Positions 8,146 through 16,221 of a stretch of 21,975 nucleotides of DNA are shown piece after piece (within the stretch, counting starts at the first letter, position 1; each line of letters begins with the position of its first letter). The stretch lies in assembly GCA_000434735.1 (NCBI GenBank), contig FR881266.1, positions 1-21,975 of the forward strand, written 5' to 3'. Made by a program: the position numbers and the translations under genes. The DNA is from Bacteroides sp. CAG:530. GTDB taxonomy: Bacteria > Bacteroidota > Bacteroidia > Bacteroidales > Bacteroidaceae. The notes beneath the pieces are model-generated. The model did not search any database and was not told the origin of the DNA. It saw nothing but the letters and a program-made list of their open reading frames with translations.

Positions 8146-10059
8146 ATGAATACATATAATATGAAATTCCATGCTTGGTTTAGCGGAGTGATGGGGTTGC
8201 TCTTGGTAGTTTTCATAGCTTCGTGCGATAACTCCGATTTGATACGTCGCGTTGAACCAACTCTTGAAATTCAAGATGAATTGTTGATGGGTCCTGTCGC
8301 TTCTCGCCAAGTAATTGATTTACATTCTTCGTATCCATGGTTTGCCGAAGCTTCCGCTTCATGGATTAAACTGAAACGTTATCGTGGGCAGGCTTTGTTG
8401 TCCGACTCTATAGTGGCCGAAATCGAAGAGAACCCGGAGATGGCATTGCGCGAAGGCTGGATTGAGATTCGTTTGATGGATCAAATGTCGAAACGAATTG
8501 TTGTGAAACAAAACGGTCGTGGTTCATTGATTACGTTATCTAAGGATGTACTTTACTTTAATATTAATGGTGGTGAAGCTGTATTGGATGTAGTGACCGA
8601 TCTTGAATGGGATGTAGAAGAGGAACAGATTGGTGGATTTACCTTTAAGAAAGTAGACGATACTCATTTGAAAGTTAAAGTTGCTAAGAACACCACTGGG
8701 ACCGAAATAAGAAAGAATGTTATTTTATCAGACACTGGTAAAACAACAGAAACTAAATTGACAATTGTTCAGACCAATGTGGAAAAGATGTTGTCTATTT
8801 CTTTATCCGAAACAGAGAAAAATATGATTACTGACAAAAAAAGAATGCAATTTAATATTCCGGCCTCTTTGAATATACAATTTGATTGTAAGGTTTCTCA
8901 TTCTTGGATTCATGTGGGTGAACTTCCTGAGTTTAGCGGTGATATTGTGCAAGATGTAAGCATTCCTATCGAACTGGATGCTAACGACGGATTTGAAGAC
9001 AGAACAGGATATGTAGTTATAAAGAATCAGGGCGATGCGGTAGAAGTATCGGATACTATCTATGTTACTCAGCGTATCTACAGTCAGATTGTTTATGTGA
9101 AAGCCGGATCCAATGGTGATGGATCTAGCTGGGAGAGAGCGTTTGGCACTATCGAAGAAGGTCTGTCAGCCTGTGCTCACTATGGTGATATGCAAATGTG
9201 GGTAGCTGCAGGTGATTATTATTTGAAAAATTGGACCGAGTTTAAGAAGGTGAATTTCTACGGTGGTTTTGAAGGAAAAGAAACTACAGTGGCTGAACGT
9301 ACCATGAAGCGTAAATCTATTCTTCATGCTGCACCGTCTAATGTCTGGCCTTCTGTTTACATGTATAAATTGACAGAAGGTACAACACGTGTTGTTGATG
9401 GTTTTGAATTTGTAGACTCTAAGGGAAAACAAGGTGAAGGCGCTTTGGTAGCTTATGAGTATTGGATGATTAGAAACTGTGTGGTGAGAAATAATAATTG
9501 CGTCCGTGATGCTGGTGGCGCATATTTCTTGTGTACATTGATTAACTGTGTGATACGTGATAATGAAACATTAAGTACATCTTCTACAATGAATGTTCAA
9601 CAAAGCACTTGTCTATATAATGTGACTGTGGTCAACAATAGAAGTGCTGGTAGTAGTGCCGGTGTTCGTTTAGGTTCTGGTACCTGCCAGATGGTGAATT
9701 GCGTGGTATGGGGTAATGTTCATACTAAAGGTGATTTACACAGTGGCTATTTGGAGCAGAACAAGGCTGCTATTTTTAAGAATTGTGCTATTCAAGGCGG
9801 ATGGATTTATAATGGTGGAAATACTCCTCAAGTTTCTAATTGTATTAATCTGAATACGGATAATGCCGCTACCGATGGTCCTCAATTTGCTGATGTAGCA
9901 GGTAAGAACTATCAGCCCACAGAGAACTCTCCGTTGGTTGATGCTGGTTTGAACTCTGTGGTAAAAGATTGGAACTTGCTACTTGATATTCAAGGAGGTG
10001 CTCGTATATCAAACGCTGGAATTGATATCGGTGCATTTGAGTGGCAAGCCAATAAATAA
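8146..10059 (+). CDS. BACON-like / right-handed beta-helix surface lipoprotein
   Basis: The signal peptide ends in lipobox IASC (Cys27) followed by DNSD. Residues about 36-318 look like three successive BACON-type Ig modules. Each closes with a similar strand: IVVKQNGRG (about 121-129), LTIVQTNVE (about 205-213) and IYVTQRIYS (about 305-313). BACON domains are common spacers in Bacteroidetes surface glycan proteins. From about residue 318 the protein starts YVKAGSNGDGSSWERAFGTI, a typical opening of choice-of-anchor-Q/pectate-lyase-like beta-helices. Repeated short coils follow (NCVVRNNNC, NCVIRDNE, NCVVWGN), and the end is DIGAFEW. The C-terminal half may bind or cleave polysaccharide; no catalytic residues are identifiable. 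The gene starts 14 bp after the phosphodiester glycosidase, last in the operon. ATG 8146 is used; ATG 8161 is also plausible. Confidence 0.85.
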   Translation: MNTYNMKFHAWFSGVMGLLLVVFIASCDNSDLIRRVEPTLEIQDELLMGPVASRQVIDLHSSYPWFAEASASWIKLKRYRGQALLSDSIVAEIEENPEMALREGWIEIRLMDQMSKRIVVKQNGRGSLITLSKDVLYFNINGGEAVLDVVTDLEWDVEEEQIGGFTFKKVDDTHLKVKVAKNTTGTEIRKNVILSDTGKTTETKLTIVQTNVEKMLSISLSETEKNMITDKKRMQFNIPASLNIQFDCKVSHSWIHVGELPEFSGDIVQDVSIPIELDANDGFEDRTGYVVIKNQGDAVEVSDTIYVTQRIYSQIVYVKAGSNGDGSSWERAFGTIEEGLSACAHYGDMQMWVAAGDYYLKNWTEFKKVNFYGGFEGKETTVAERTMKRKSILHAAPSNVWPSVYMYKLTEGTTRVVDGFEFVDSKGKQGEGALVAYEYWMIRNCVVRNNNCVRDAGGAYFLCTLINCVIRDNETLSTSSTMNVQQSTCLYNVTVVNNRSAGSSAGVRLGSGTCQMVNCVVWGNVHTKGDLHSGYLEQNKAAIFKNCAIQGGWIYNGGNTPQVSNCINLNTDNAATDGPQFADVAGKNYQPTENSPLVDAGLNSVVKDWNLLLDIQGGARISNAGIDIGAFEWQANK

Positions 10060-10074
10060 AATATAGTGTAATAT

Positions 10075-10116
10075 AGAAAGCAATTCTCTATAATTCATAA
10101 TAAAGAATTGCTTTCT
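10075..10116 (+). terminator. Intrinsic terminator of the locus 1 operon
   Basis: There is a perfect 13-bp inverted repeat, AGAAAGCAATTCT (10075-10087) with AGAATTGCTTTCT (10104-10116), and a 16-nt loop. It is followed by a T-rich run (TTATTTGTTT). It begins 15 bp after the stop of the beta-helix gene. This marks the end of the susC-susD-enzyme-lipoprotein transcript and separates it from the decayed gene downstream. Confidence 0.8.
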
Positions 10117-10143
10117 TTATTTGTTTACCTGATTAAATATATT

Positions 10144-10663
10144 ATGAAAAGTAAATTCTTAACAATAAAGTTTATATTGGGAGTACTGATATTATCTTTT
10201 AGTAGTGCTTGTTCTAGTAGTAATCCAGAAGAGGCTATGCCACAAACTGCCATAGGACGGCAATGGGTTGAATCAGGTCTGGTCAATGACATGATTTTAG
10301 ATAGCGTGAGTGTAGTGCGTGATGGGATAAAACTTAACGAATTGGCTTTTAAAACGTTTGGATAGTCTCAGCATATTTTTGTGGTTACCATCGACTTGTA
10401 TAAACTTACTATGTATTTGTGGTGGACGGTCGTCGAAAAGACTCTTTCTTTGCGTTGGGACTTACTTTGCCCCATCTGGCTACCATTATGAAGGCTGTGG
10501 GATGTTATAACGCTATCAACCTTAACGGAGGAGGGGCGACCACGCTTATAATCCGAAAAGTGAATGATGTTGGGAAGCCGACTTTCCCTATTTGAATACA
10601 CCGTCCGATGATCTGGTACCACGTAAGATAACCAACAGTATGTTGATTATAGAAAAGAAGTAA
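10144..10663 (+). pseudogene. Decayed second phosphodiester glycosidase (NAGPA-like) lipoprotein
   Basis: The ATG at 10144 opens a good lipoprotein leader (ILGVLILSFSSAC, Cys about 23), then AIGRQWVESG and KLNELAFKTFG. A TAG stops it at 10363-10365. The same frame continues with QHIFVVTIDLYK, aligning with RMIIAEVDLNK of the intact paralogue at 7163. A large internal deletion and frameshift follow. Another frame then reads YYVFVVDGRRKDSFF, LATIMKAVGCYNAINLNGGG and ATTLIIRK, matching VYLFVVDGRQ and GCYQAFNMDGGGSTTMV. After a further shift comes NTPSDDLVPRKITNSMLIIE to the TAA at 10661-10663, matching NQPSDNPARSVINGLQVIE. The GTNGDFY block and the HPRT block are gone. It is therefore a dead duplicate with at least one nonsense change, one deletion and frameshifts. 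Confidence 0.88.
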
Positions 10664-10683
10664 CTGTGTAATGCCGATTTAAG

Positions 10684-10708
10684 TAGGGATATTCAGTAAA
10701 TGTCCCTA
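10684..10708 (+). terminator. Possible hairpin after the phosphodiester glycosidase pseudogene
   Basis: TAGGGATATT (10684-10693) pairs with AATGTCCCTA (10699-10708) over ten pairs, one of them G-U, leaving a 5-nt loop. It lies 20 bp after the pseudogene stop, where a terminator would be expected, but the following bases (AATAAAGG) are not a U-run. It may be a decayed or factor-dependent terminator. Confidence 0.4.
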
Positions 10709-10790
10709 AATAAAGGAATGCAAGTCAATAAAAGGAAAATATGAACAACTTGTGATATTATATGAATACGCCTACGCGGTGACTAATCAG

Positions 10791-10798
10791 TAACTTTG
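10791..10798 (+). promoter_or_regulatory. Putative Bacteroidales -7 box for the efflux operon
   Basis: TAACTTTG matches the Bacteroidetes primary sigma -7 consensus TAnnTTTG and lies 21 bp upstream of the ATG at 10820. No clear -33 TTTG lies at the usual spacing. The leader transcript would be very short, roughly 10-20 nt. An upstream TTG at 10796 lies inside this box and is unlikely to be a start. Confidence 0.5.
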
Positions 10799-10819
10799 CA
10801 ACTGTATAATAATACAGGT

Positions 10820-12142
10820 ATGAAAAGAATATTGTTCACTTTTTCCTTGACACTTCTTGTTGGATATACTACGGCGCAAGAAACATTGTCATTGAGTCAA
10901 TGTCTGCAGATGGGCATTGAACGAAATCTAAATTTAAAGACTTACGAGGGTAACGTGCTTAAGGGTAAGCACAATATCAGCGAAAACCGCTCTAGACTGT
11001 TGCCGCAAATTAATATAGGCGCAGGACTGAACGACAATTTCACCCCTCCAGTATCAGTAACCGACGGATCGGCATACGGCAAACCGTATAATGTAACCAA
11101 GACGCTGCAATATAACTCGTCGGCAAGTATTCAACTGCAGATGCCGCTCTACAGCCAGACGGCGCTTACGGCATTGAGCATATCAAAGACTCTTGACCAA
11201 CTCAACACTCTTTCGTACACCAAGGCTAAAGAGGACCTCATTGTACAGATAAGCAAGATGTATTATCTGGCACAAAACACTGAGGAGCAAATCGGTATCA
11301 TCAAGGATAATATAAAGCGACTTGAAGAACTGCGCGATATCACTCAGGCTTTCCACGACAACGACATGGCACTTAGCGTAGACGTGAAGCGCGTAAACGT
11401 AAACCTTGAAAACCTCAGCGTACAGTACGATAACGCCAAGGCAATGCTCACTCAACAATATAATATGCTGAAGTATGTAATAGACTATCCTGCCGATAAA
11501 GATATCGTTGTAGAAAAGGCCGACATAGAGAAGACCGACATGGCAAACCTGAACGGACTGGACGAGAATCTATCTGAACTTCAGTTGCTAAGACAGCAGC
11601 AAACCCTCGCCGAACAGCAGAAAAAGCTTGCCAAGAGCGGTTATATGCCAACACTTGCCCTTGTAGGCAACTGGACATACACTGCCTATACCGATAAATT
11701 CAAGAACTGGTTCCACTCTGGTGAATCAAATCATTGGTATAAATCGAATGGTATCGGACTGACACTGCGCATCCCTATTTTCGACAGCTTTGAGAAACGT
11801 TCTAAAGTAAGAAAGGCGCAAATAGACGTAGACAACGCCAAGCTATCTTACGAAAACGCACTGAAAGGTATGCAAACACAATATATCAACGCCGTAAACG
11901 ACCTTGCCAACAATCAGCGTAACTTTAGCAAGCAGCGCGACAACTATCTGCTTGCAGAGGATGTATATAAGGTGACAAGCGACAGATACCGCGAAGGCAT
12001 AGCCTCGATGACAGAAGTACTGCAAGACGAAATGAACATGAGTAGCGCTCAGAATAATTATCTCACTGCTCACTTTAACTACCAAGTATCGAATTTGACA
12101 TTGCTCAAACTCACAGGACAGTTAGACAAACTCACAAAGTAA
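10820..12142 (+). CDS. TolC-family outer-membrane efflux protein
   Basis: This is the outer-membrane channel of a tripartite drug/small-molecule exporter. The ATG at 10820 starts MKRILFTFSLTLLVGYTTAQ, a clean signal peptide. The mature protein opens with ETLSLSQCLQMGIERNLNLK, the standard TolC-family first helix. Two similar halves follow, with long coiled-coil stretches (about residues 110-220 and 330-425) and the barrel strands LRIPIFDSFEKRSKVRKAQ. The length of about 440 residues is normal. It leads an operon with a membrane-fusion protein 68 bp downstream and an MFS pump. Codon use is richer in C-ending codons than in the SusCD locus upstream. The substrate cannot be deduced; bile acids, fatty acids, antimicrobials or polyamines are all conceivable for this pump class. 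Confidence 0.93.
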   Translation: MKRILFTFSLTLLVGYTTAQETLSLSQCLQMGIERNLNLKTYEGNVLKGKHNISENRSRLLPQINIGAGLNDNFTPPVSVTDGSAYGKPYNVTKTLQYNSSASIQLQMPLYSQTALTALSISKTLDQLNTLSYTKAKEDLIVQISKMYYLAQNTEEQIGIIKDNIKRLEELRDITQAFHDNDMALSVDVKRVNVNLENLSVQYDNAKAMLTQQYNMLKYVIDYPADKDIVVEKADIEKTDMANLNGLDENLSELQLLRQQQTLAEQQKKLAKSGYMPTLALVGNWTYTAYTDKFKNWFHSGESNHWYKSNGIGLTLRIPIFDSFEKRSKVRKAQIDVDNAKLSYENALKGMQTQYINAVNDLANNQRNFSKQRDNYLLAEDVYKVTSDRYREGIASMTEVLQDEMNMSSAQNNYLTAHFNYQVSNLTLLKLTGQLDKLTK

Positions 12143-12210
12143 ATTTTGTGAGCGAGCAGCCTATAATGATCGGAATTAATCAATTTTGAATTTACAAGCA
12201 ACATATAACA

Positions 12211-13317
12211 ATGGAAACTAATAACAGTAACAACAATAACGATAAGACCACTCAGTCTACACACGAAGCAACAGCCAAACAACTTAAAAAACAACGCATA
12301 CGCCAATTAGCAGTCAGCCTCATCGGAGTGGTTATTCTGGTATGGGGTATCGTAAAGATAGTCTGCATGTTCATGGACTACAAAAACAACGAAAAGAGCG
12401 ACGATGCCCAGATAGAACAGTATATCTCGCCCATCAATATGCGTGCATCGGGATATATCAAGAAAATCTATTTCAAAGAACATCAAGACGTGAAGAAAGG
12501 CGATACCCTGCTCGTACTCGACACTCGCGAGTATAGTATCCGTGTAATGGAAGCCGAAGCCGCACTTAAAGACGCTATGGCTGGAGCAAACGTTGTAGAC
12601 GCATCGCTGCAAACCACACAGACATCGGCCACAGTATACGAAGCTTCTATAGCCGAAATTGAAATTCGTCTTGCCAAACTTGAGAAAGACCGTCAGCGTT
12701 ATCAGAACCTTGTAGCTAGAAACGCCGCTACACCTATACAATTAGAACAGATAGAAACTGAATATAACGCTACCAAGAAGAAGCTCGATGCCGTACGCCG
12801 CCAGCAGAAAGCTGCTTACTCGGGCGTAAACGAAGTACAGACACGTAAGAAGAATACAGAAGCTGCCATAGAACGCACTCAGGCTGCTCTTGAAATGGCT
12901 AAGCTAAACTTATCGTACTGCATTGTTACCGCTCCATGCGACGGAAAGTTAGGCAGACGCGCTCTCGAAGAAGGTCAGGCAGTAAATGCCGGACAGACTA
13001 TCACATATATTATACCGAATACAGAGAAATGGGTGATAGCCAACTACAAAGAAACACAAGTAGAGAAACTATATGTAGGTCAGAAGGTAATTATGACCGT
13101 AGATGCCTTTAAAGGCAAAGAGTTCGAAGGCCGCATTACAGCTATATCTGGTGCTACAGGTTCTAAATACTCGCTCGTACCTACCGATAACTCTGCCGGC
13201 AACTTCGTGAAAATACAGCAACGCGTACCGGTACGCATAGAGTTTGAAGGTCTCTCTAAGGAAGACAACGAAAAGTTGGCTGCCGGAATGATGGTCGTAG
13301 TAAAAGCTCAACTTTAA
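12211..13317 (+). CDS. HlyD/EmrA-family periplasmic membrane-fusion protein
   Basis: This is the adaptor linking the inner-membrane MFS pump to the TolC-type channel. A polar Asn/Thr-rich N-terminus is followed by one membrane anchor at about 33-54 (LAVSLIGVVILVWGIVKIVC). Then comes an EmrA-like entry, SDDAQIEQYISPINMRASGY, and the half-lipoyl motif VKKGDTLLVLD. A long alpha-hairpin/coiled coil spans about 105-230. A second lipoyl half has LNLSYCIVTAPCDGKLGRRA, then QAVNAGQTITYIIP and beta-barrel strands (WVIANYKETQVEKLYVGQKV). The length of 368 is typical. The gene sits 68 bp after the TolC gene, and the MFS gene starts 3 bp after its stop, showing tight co-translation. This combination is the EmrAB-TolC architecture. 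Confidence 0.93.
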   Translation: METNNSNNNNDKTTQSTHEATAKQLKKQRIRQLAVSLIGVVILVWGIVKIVCMFMDYKNNEKSDDAQIEQYISPINMRASGYIKKIYFKEHQDVKKGDTLLVLDTREYSIRVMEAEAALKDAMAGANVVDASLQTTQTSATVYEASIAEIEIRLAKLEKDRQRYQNLVARNAATPIQLEQIETEYNATKKKLDAVRRQQKAAYSGVNEVQTRKKNTEAAIERTQAALEMAKLNLSYCIVTAPCDGKLGRRALEEGQAVNAGQTITYIIPNTEKWVIANYKETQVEKLYVGQKVIMTVDAFKGKEFEGRITAISGATGSKYSLVPTDNSAGNFVKIQQRVPVRIEFEGLSKEDNEKLAAGMMVVVKAQL

Positions 13318-13320
13318 GAA

Positions 13321-15018
13321 ATGACACAAGCAGAAATATATACGGCAGTGCCCGAACATATGCCTAAGAACTTCCCGTTCTACAATTGGGTGCCCAAGCC
13401 CCTTGGCATCGCCTTCCTCGTCATTCTTTTCATACCTATCATGACGGTAAGCGGTGCATACACCGTCAACAGTAGTGAGATGGTGGGAGGACTTGGTATC
13501 CAGTCTGAACACATAGCCTTCATCAGCTTCGTCACATCGATAGGTATGGCGGCGTTCTCGCCGTTCTTTTATTCGCTGGTGAGTGTGCGCCGCCAAAAGA
13601 TGATGAGTCTTGTAGGATTCTCCATTCTAGCAGTGCAGAGCTATATATGTGCCAACACTGATAGTCTGTTCATCCTGGCTCTCAACAGCCTCATCATGGG
13701 ATTTGTACGCCAAACGCTGCTGATGTGCAACCTCTTTACGCTCATCAAGTACGGATTCGGCATTGAGGCAACACGCAACGTAACTCCGGGAAACGAACCT
13801 AAAGACGAAGCGGGATGGGATGCCCTCGACACCGAAAAGAAAGCGAGTCAGCCTATCATCTACTTCTTCTTTATGTTACTGGGACAGATAGGTACATGGA
13901 TTACCGCATGGTTTGCCTACAATTATCATTGGCAGATGGTGTATTACGCTATGCTTGGGTCTATACTCGTGGCATTACTTATAACGTTAGTATGTATGCC
14001 TTATAACCCCTACCCCACGAAGCACTGTCCGCTGTCGTTTTCTAAGTTCGGGAATGTGGTAGTGTTCTGCCTGATGTGCTGCTCATTCGTTTACGTTACG
14101 GTATATGGCAAGGTGTACGATTGGTATGATAGTCCCAACATCCGCTGGGCAACGGTTATTTGCGTATTGTCATCGCTTTTGTTCTTCTATCTGGAGAAGA
14201 CACGCCGCTCACCTTACTTTATGCTCAAGGCATTCAAGTCGCGCAGCATACAGGGCGGAATTCTGCTCTTCATCGGACTGATGATATGCAACTCCAGCTC
14301 CATGCTTGTAAATATATTCGTAGGCGTAGGAATGAAAACCGATCAGATTCAGGTAGCAGCCTTAGGCAACTGGGTTCTATTAGGTTATTTCATAGGCACG
14401 GTAATAATACTTATACTCAATAATAAAGGCGTTCACTTTAAATGGTTCTTCGCCCTCGGCTTCCTGCTGATAGCCGCAGCTTCGCTGTTCATGTATTTCG
14501 AAGTACAGACAGCAGGAATGTTAGAGCGTATGAAATGGCCCGTGATAATACGCGCAACGGGAATGATGCTACTATACTCGCTCATCGCCGTATATGCCAA
14601 TCAGCGTATGCCGTATAAACTGCTCTCTACATGGGTGTGCATCATGCTTACCGTGCGTATGGTGATAGCTCCGGGCATTGGTTCGGCTCTTTATCAAGTA
14701 GTTTTCCAGCATCGCCAGCAATACTACATTACTCGCTATGCTCACGATTATGACCGCACCAACACAGAGACTGCTGCTACATACGACATGACCGCACGCG
14801 GAATGCAATATCAAGGCAAGAGCGAAACAGAAGCGCAAAATATGGCAGCCATGTCTACTAAAGGTAAAGTGCAAGTACAGGCTACGCTATCGGCTATCAA
14901 AGAAATATCGGGTTGGACAATTTACGTATGCGTCATCCTGGCAGGACTGATGCTCGTAGTGCCTTGGCCCAAAAGAGATATTTCGAAGGATACTAAAGAA
15001 TGGTACATTGATTATTAG
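13321..15018 (+). CDS. MFS multidrug efflux transporter, DHA2/EmrB type
   Basis: This is a proton-driven inner-membrane exporter. At 565 residues it has roughly 14 hydrophobic segments, fitting the 14-TM DHA2 class rather than 12-TM MFS. Visible segments include GIAFLVILFIPIMTVSGAYT, FFFMLLGQIGTWITAWFAY, YAMLGSILVALLITLVCMPY and a last helix GWTIYVCVILAGLMLVVPW. A large polar loop (about 470-535, including DRTNTETAATYDMTARG) precedes the final helix, as in EmrB-like pumps. It lacks the textbook EmrB motif-C spelling, so it is a divergent Bacteroidetes member. The start is 3 bp after the membrane-fusion gene, and no other ATG nearby fits better. The substrate is unknown. Confidence 0.9.
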   Translation: MTQAEIYTAVPEHMPKNFPFYNWVPKPLGIAFLVILFIPIMTVSGAYTVNSSEMVGGLGIQSEHIAFISFVTSIGMAAFSPFFYSLVSVRRQKMMSLVGFSILAVQSYICANTDSLFILALNSLIMGFVRQTLLMCNLFTLIKYGFGIEATRNVTPGNEPKDEAGWDALDTEKKASQPIIYFFFMLLGQIGTWITAWFAYNYHWQMVYYAMLGSILVALLITLVCMPYNPYPTKHCPLSFSKFGNVVVFCLMCCSFVYVTVYGKVYDWYDSPNIRWATVICVLSSLLFFYLEKTRRSPYFMLKAFKSRSIQGGILLFIGLMICNSSSMLVNIFVGVGMKTDQIQVAALGNWVLLGYFIGTVIILILNNKGVHFKWFFALGFLLIAAASLFMYFEVQTAGMLERMKWPVIIRATGMMLLYSLIAVYANQRMPYKLLSTWVCIMLTVRMVIAPGIGSALYQVVFQHRQQYYITRYAHDYDRTNTETAATYDMTARGMQYQGKSETEAQNMAAMSTKGKVQVQATLSAIKEISGWTIYVCVILAGLMLVVPWPKRDISKDTKEWYIDY

Positions 15019-15046
15019 TTTAAAGCCAACACATCCTTTTTTTCAT

Positions 15047-15054
15047 TAACTTCG
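15047..15054 (+). promoter_or_regulatory. Possible -7 box for the araC-family gene
   Basis: TAACTTCG is one mismatch from TAnnTTTG and lies 22 bp before the ATG at 15077, after a T-rich stretch (15037-15043). The geometry is very like the efflux promoter at 10791, where TAACTTTG lies 21 bp before the ATG. It suggests the regulator is transcribed separately as well as by read-through. Confidence 0.35.
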
Positions 15055-15076
15055 CCACAAACATTCGGCAGAAGCA

Positions 15077-15946
15077 ATGAAAAACGGAAGCAATGACATA
15101 AATATACTCGAGCAGCAGATGACCAATAATGAGGACATCTGCTGCTCGTGTGGCATTATAGACTCTTTTCCAAAAGCCTTTTTCGACAATTATCAAATTG
15201 CCGACGTTGGCATCATCGTATGTACATCGGGCAAATTCACCCTCCGCTGCGAAGATATAGAATATGTGGTAAACAAAGGCGAAACGGCATTCCTCTCGCA
15301 CGATGTACATTTCTCCGTAACCAAGCACAGTACCGATTGCTCTGTAGTCATTATACTATATCGTGCCGACTCCATACGCGATATTTTGGGTATCACCATA
15401 GTAGGAATGAAATTTATAGAGATGCTCAATCCGCGCGATTGCTGGGTGATGCACACCGGACATGAAGACGAGCTGACAAAGTATTCCGAACTGTTGGCAT
15501 TAAACAACAGCGACAATAATGTCTTTGCCGCCAACGAGCGCAGACTTCTACTGCTGTCGCTCACCTATAGGCTTTGTAATATATTCCACGAAATATCGAA
15601 AGACAATGACAATGCCTCAAGTCGCAAACTTGAAATCTATATGCAACTGATACAACTGATAGACCAATATTACACCTGCGAACGTGGCGTACGGTTTTAT
15701 GCCGACCGCCTGTGCCTGTCGCCAAAATATCTAACCTCGCTCGTCAAATCGGTATCGGACAACAGTGTACAGGAACTTGTATTCAAGGCTATAACAAAAA
15801 AAGCTATTTCCCTAATTACCACTACCGATAAGAGTATTAAGGAAATAGCCGATTATCTGAATTTTCCCAATGCGTCAGCCTTCGGCACATTCTTCAAGAA
15901 ACAAGTGGGAATGTCGCCTATAAACTATAGACAGAAGGAAGGTTAG
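15077..15946 (+). CDS. AraC-family transcriptional regulator
   Basis: The 289-residue protein has a cupin-like N-terminal sensing domain (about 30-110, GIIVCTSGKFTLRCEDIEYV and VNKGETAFLSHDVHFSV). Its C-terminal double helix-turn-helix spans about 190-288. The first HTH has FYADRLCLSPKYLTSLVKSV. The second has SIKEIADYLNFPNASAFGTF followed by FKKQVGMSPINYRQ, the canonical AraC signature. It lies 58 bp after the MFS gene in the same direction. Its likely targets are the efflux operon and perhaps itself, because AraC regulators commonly sit next to such pumps in Bacteroidales. That role is inferred from position. The effector is unknown. Confidence 0.92.
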   Translation: MKNGSNDINILEQQMTNNEDICCSCGIIDSFPKAFFDNYQIADVGIIVCTSGKFTLRCEDIEYVVNKGETAFLSHDVHFSVTKHSTDCSVVIILYRADSIRDILGITIVGMKFIEMLNPRDCWVMHTGHEDELTKYSELLALNNSDNNVFAANERRLLLLSLTYRLCNIFHEISKDNDNASSRKLEIYMQLIQLIDQYYTCERGVRFYADRLCLSPKYLTSLVKSVSDNSVQELVFKAITKKAISLITTTDKSIKEIADYLNFPNASAFGTFFKKQVGMSPINYRQKEG

Positions 15947-15986
15947 CGTACCGCTTTCTTATTCTTTACGTACGGACATAAAAAAA

Positions 15987-16022
15987 GGAGTACCGCTGTA
16001 CTCCAACCTTGTTAACCTTAAA
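15987..16022 (+). promoter_or_regulatory. Hairpin plus TTAACCTTAAA leader-like element after araC
   Basis: GGAGTAC (15987-15993) pairs perfectly with GTACTCC (15998-16004) around a CGCT tetraloop, preceded by an A7 run. TTAACCTTAAA follows at 16012-16022, then ATGAAAAACACG at 16032. The TTAACCTT(T)AAA motif and an ATG-AAA-AAC mini-ORF start also occur in the locus 1 susC leader, but here the hairpin is before the motif instead of after it. The stem could end the araC transcript on either strand. I have an unverified impression that this composite recurs in Bacteroides intergenic DNA. Confidence 0.4.
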
Positions 16023-16031
16023 TCTAATACT

Positions 16032-16148
16032 ATGAAAAACACGATGCAAATATACGGACTTTCCCGTATCCTCCAAGCGATGAAGGGTAAAAATATATGT
16101 TGTATAACACGTTTTAACAAAACCCACAAATCACAAAAGAGGATTTAA
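16032..16148 (+). CDS. Possible 38-residue small protein or leader peptide
   Basis: An ATG frame of 38 codons begins MKNTMQIYGLSRILQAMKGK and ends in SQKRI-TAA, just before the terminator stem at 16156. The peptide is basic, has a central Cys-Cys and no signal peptide or membrane segment, and I do not recognise it. There is no Shine-Dalgarno, but this is normal for the phylum. In favour is the TTAACCTTAAA motif 9 bp upstream. Against are the short length, the absence of any gene downstream on the same strand, and a degenerate-looking second half. Treat as a candidate only. Confidence 0.3.
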   Translation: MKNTMQIYGLSRILQAMKGKNICCITRFNKTHKSQKRI

Positions 16149-16155
16149 CAAACAG

Positions 16156-16201
16156 AAAGCCACCTCCGCCCACAGCATTTCGCATCGGCAGAGGTGGCTT
16201 T
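16156..16201 (-). terminator. Strong terminator of the sulP gene, probably bidirectional
   Basis: AAAGCCACCTCCGCC (16156-16170) pairs with GGCAGAGGTGGCTTT (16187-16201), 14 of 15 positions, with a 16-nt loop. It lies 20 bp beyond the sulP stop on the minus strand. The G+C-rich stem is flanked by A and T runs on each side, so it can also stop transcripts coming from araC. Confidence 0.8.
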
Positions 16202-16221
16202 AGCCTATATCGTAAAAAGAA

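Noticed and set aside
10108..10143. TTG start at 10108 for the decayed phosphodiester glycosidase
   Set aside because: It lies inside the second arm of the terminator hairpin; ATG 10144 gives a proper lipoprotein leader.
10796..10819. TTG start at 10796 for the TolC-family protein
   Set aside because: It falls within the putative -7 box and would place extra residues before a clean signal peptide that starts at ATG 10820.
13069..13596. A 175-codon minus-strand open frame across the membrane-fusion/MFS junction
   Set aside because: It overlaps two strongly supported genes, has no motif, and its His/Tyr/Arg-rich content is typical of antisense shadows.
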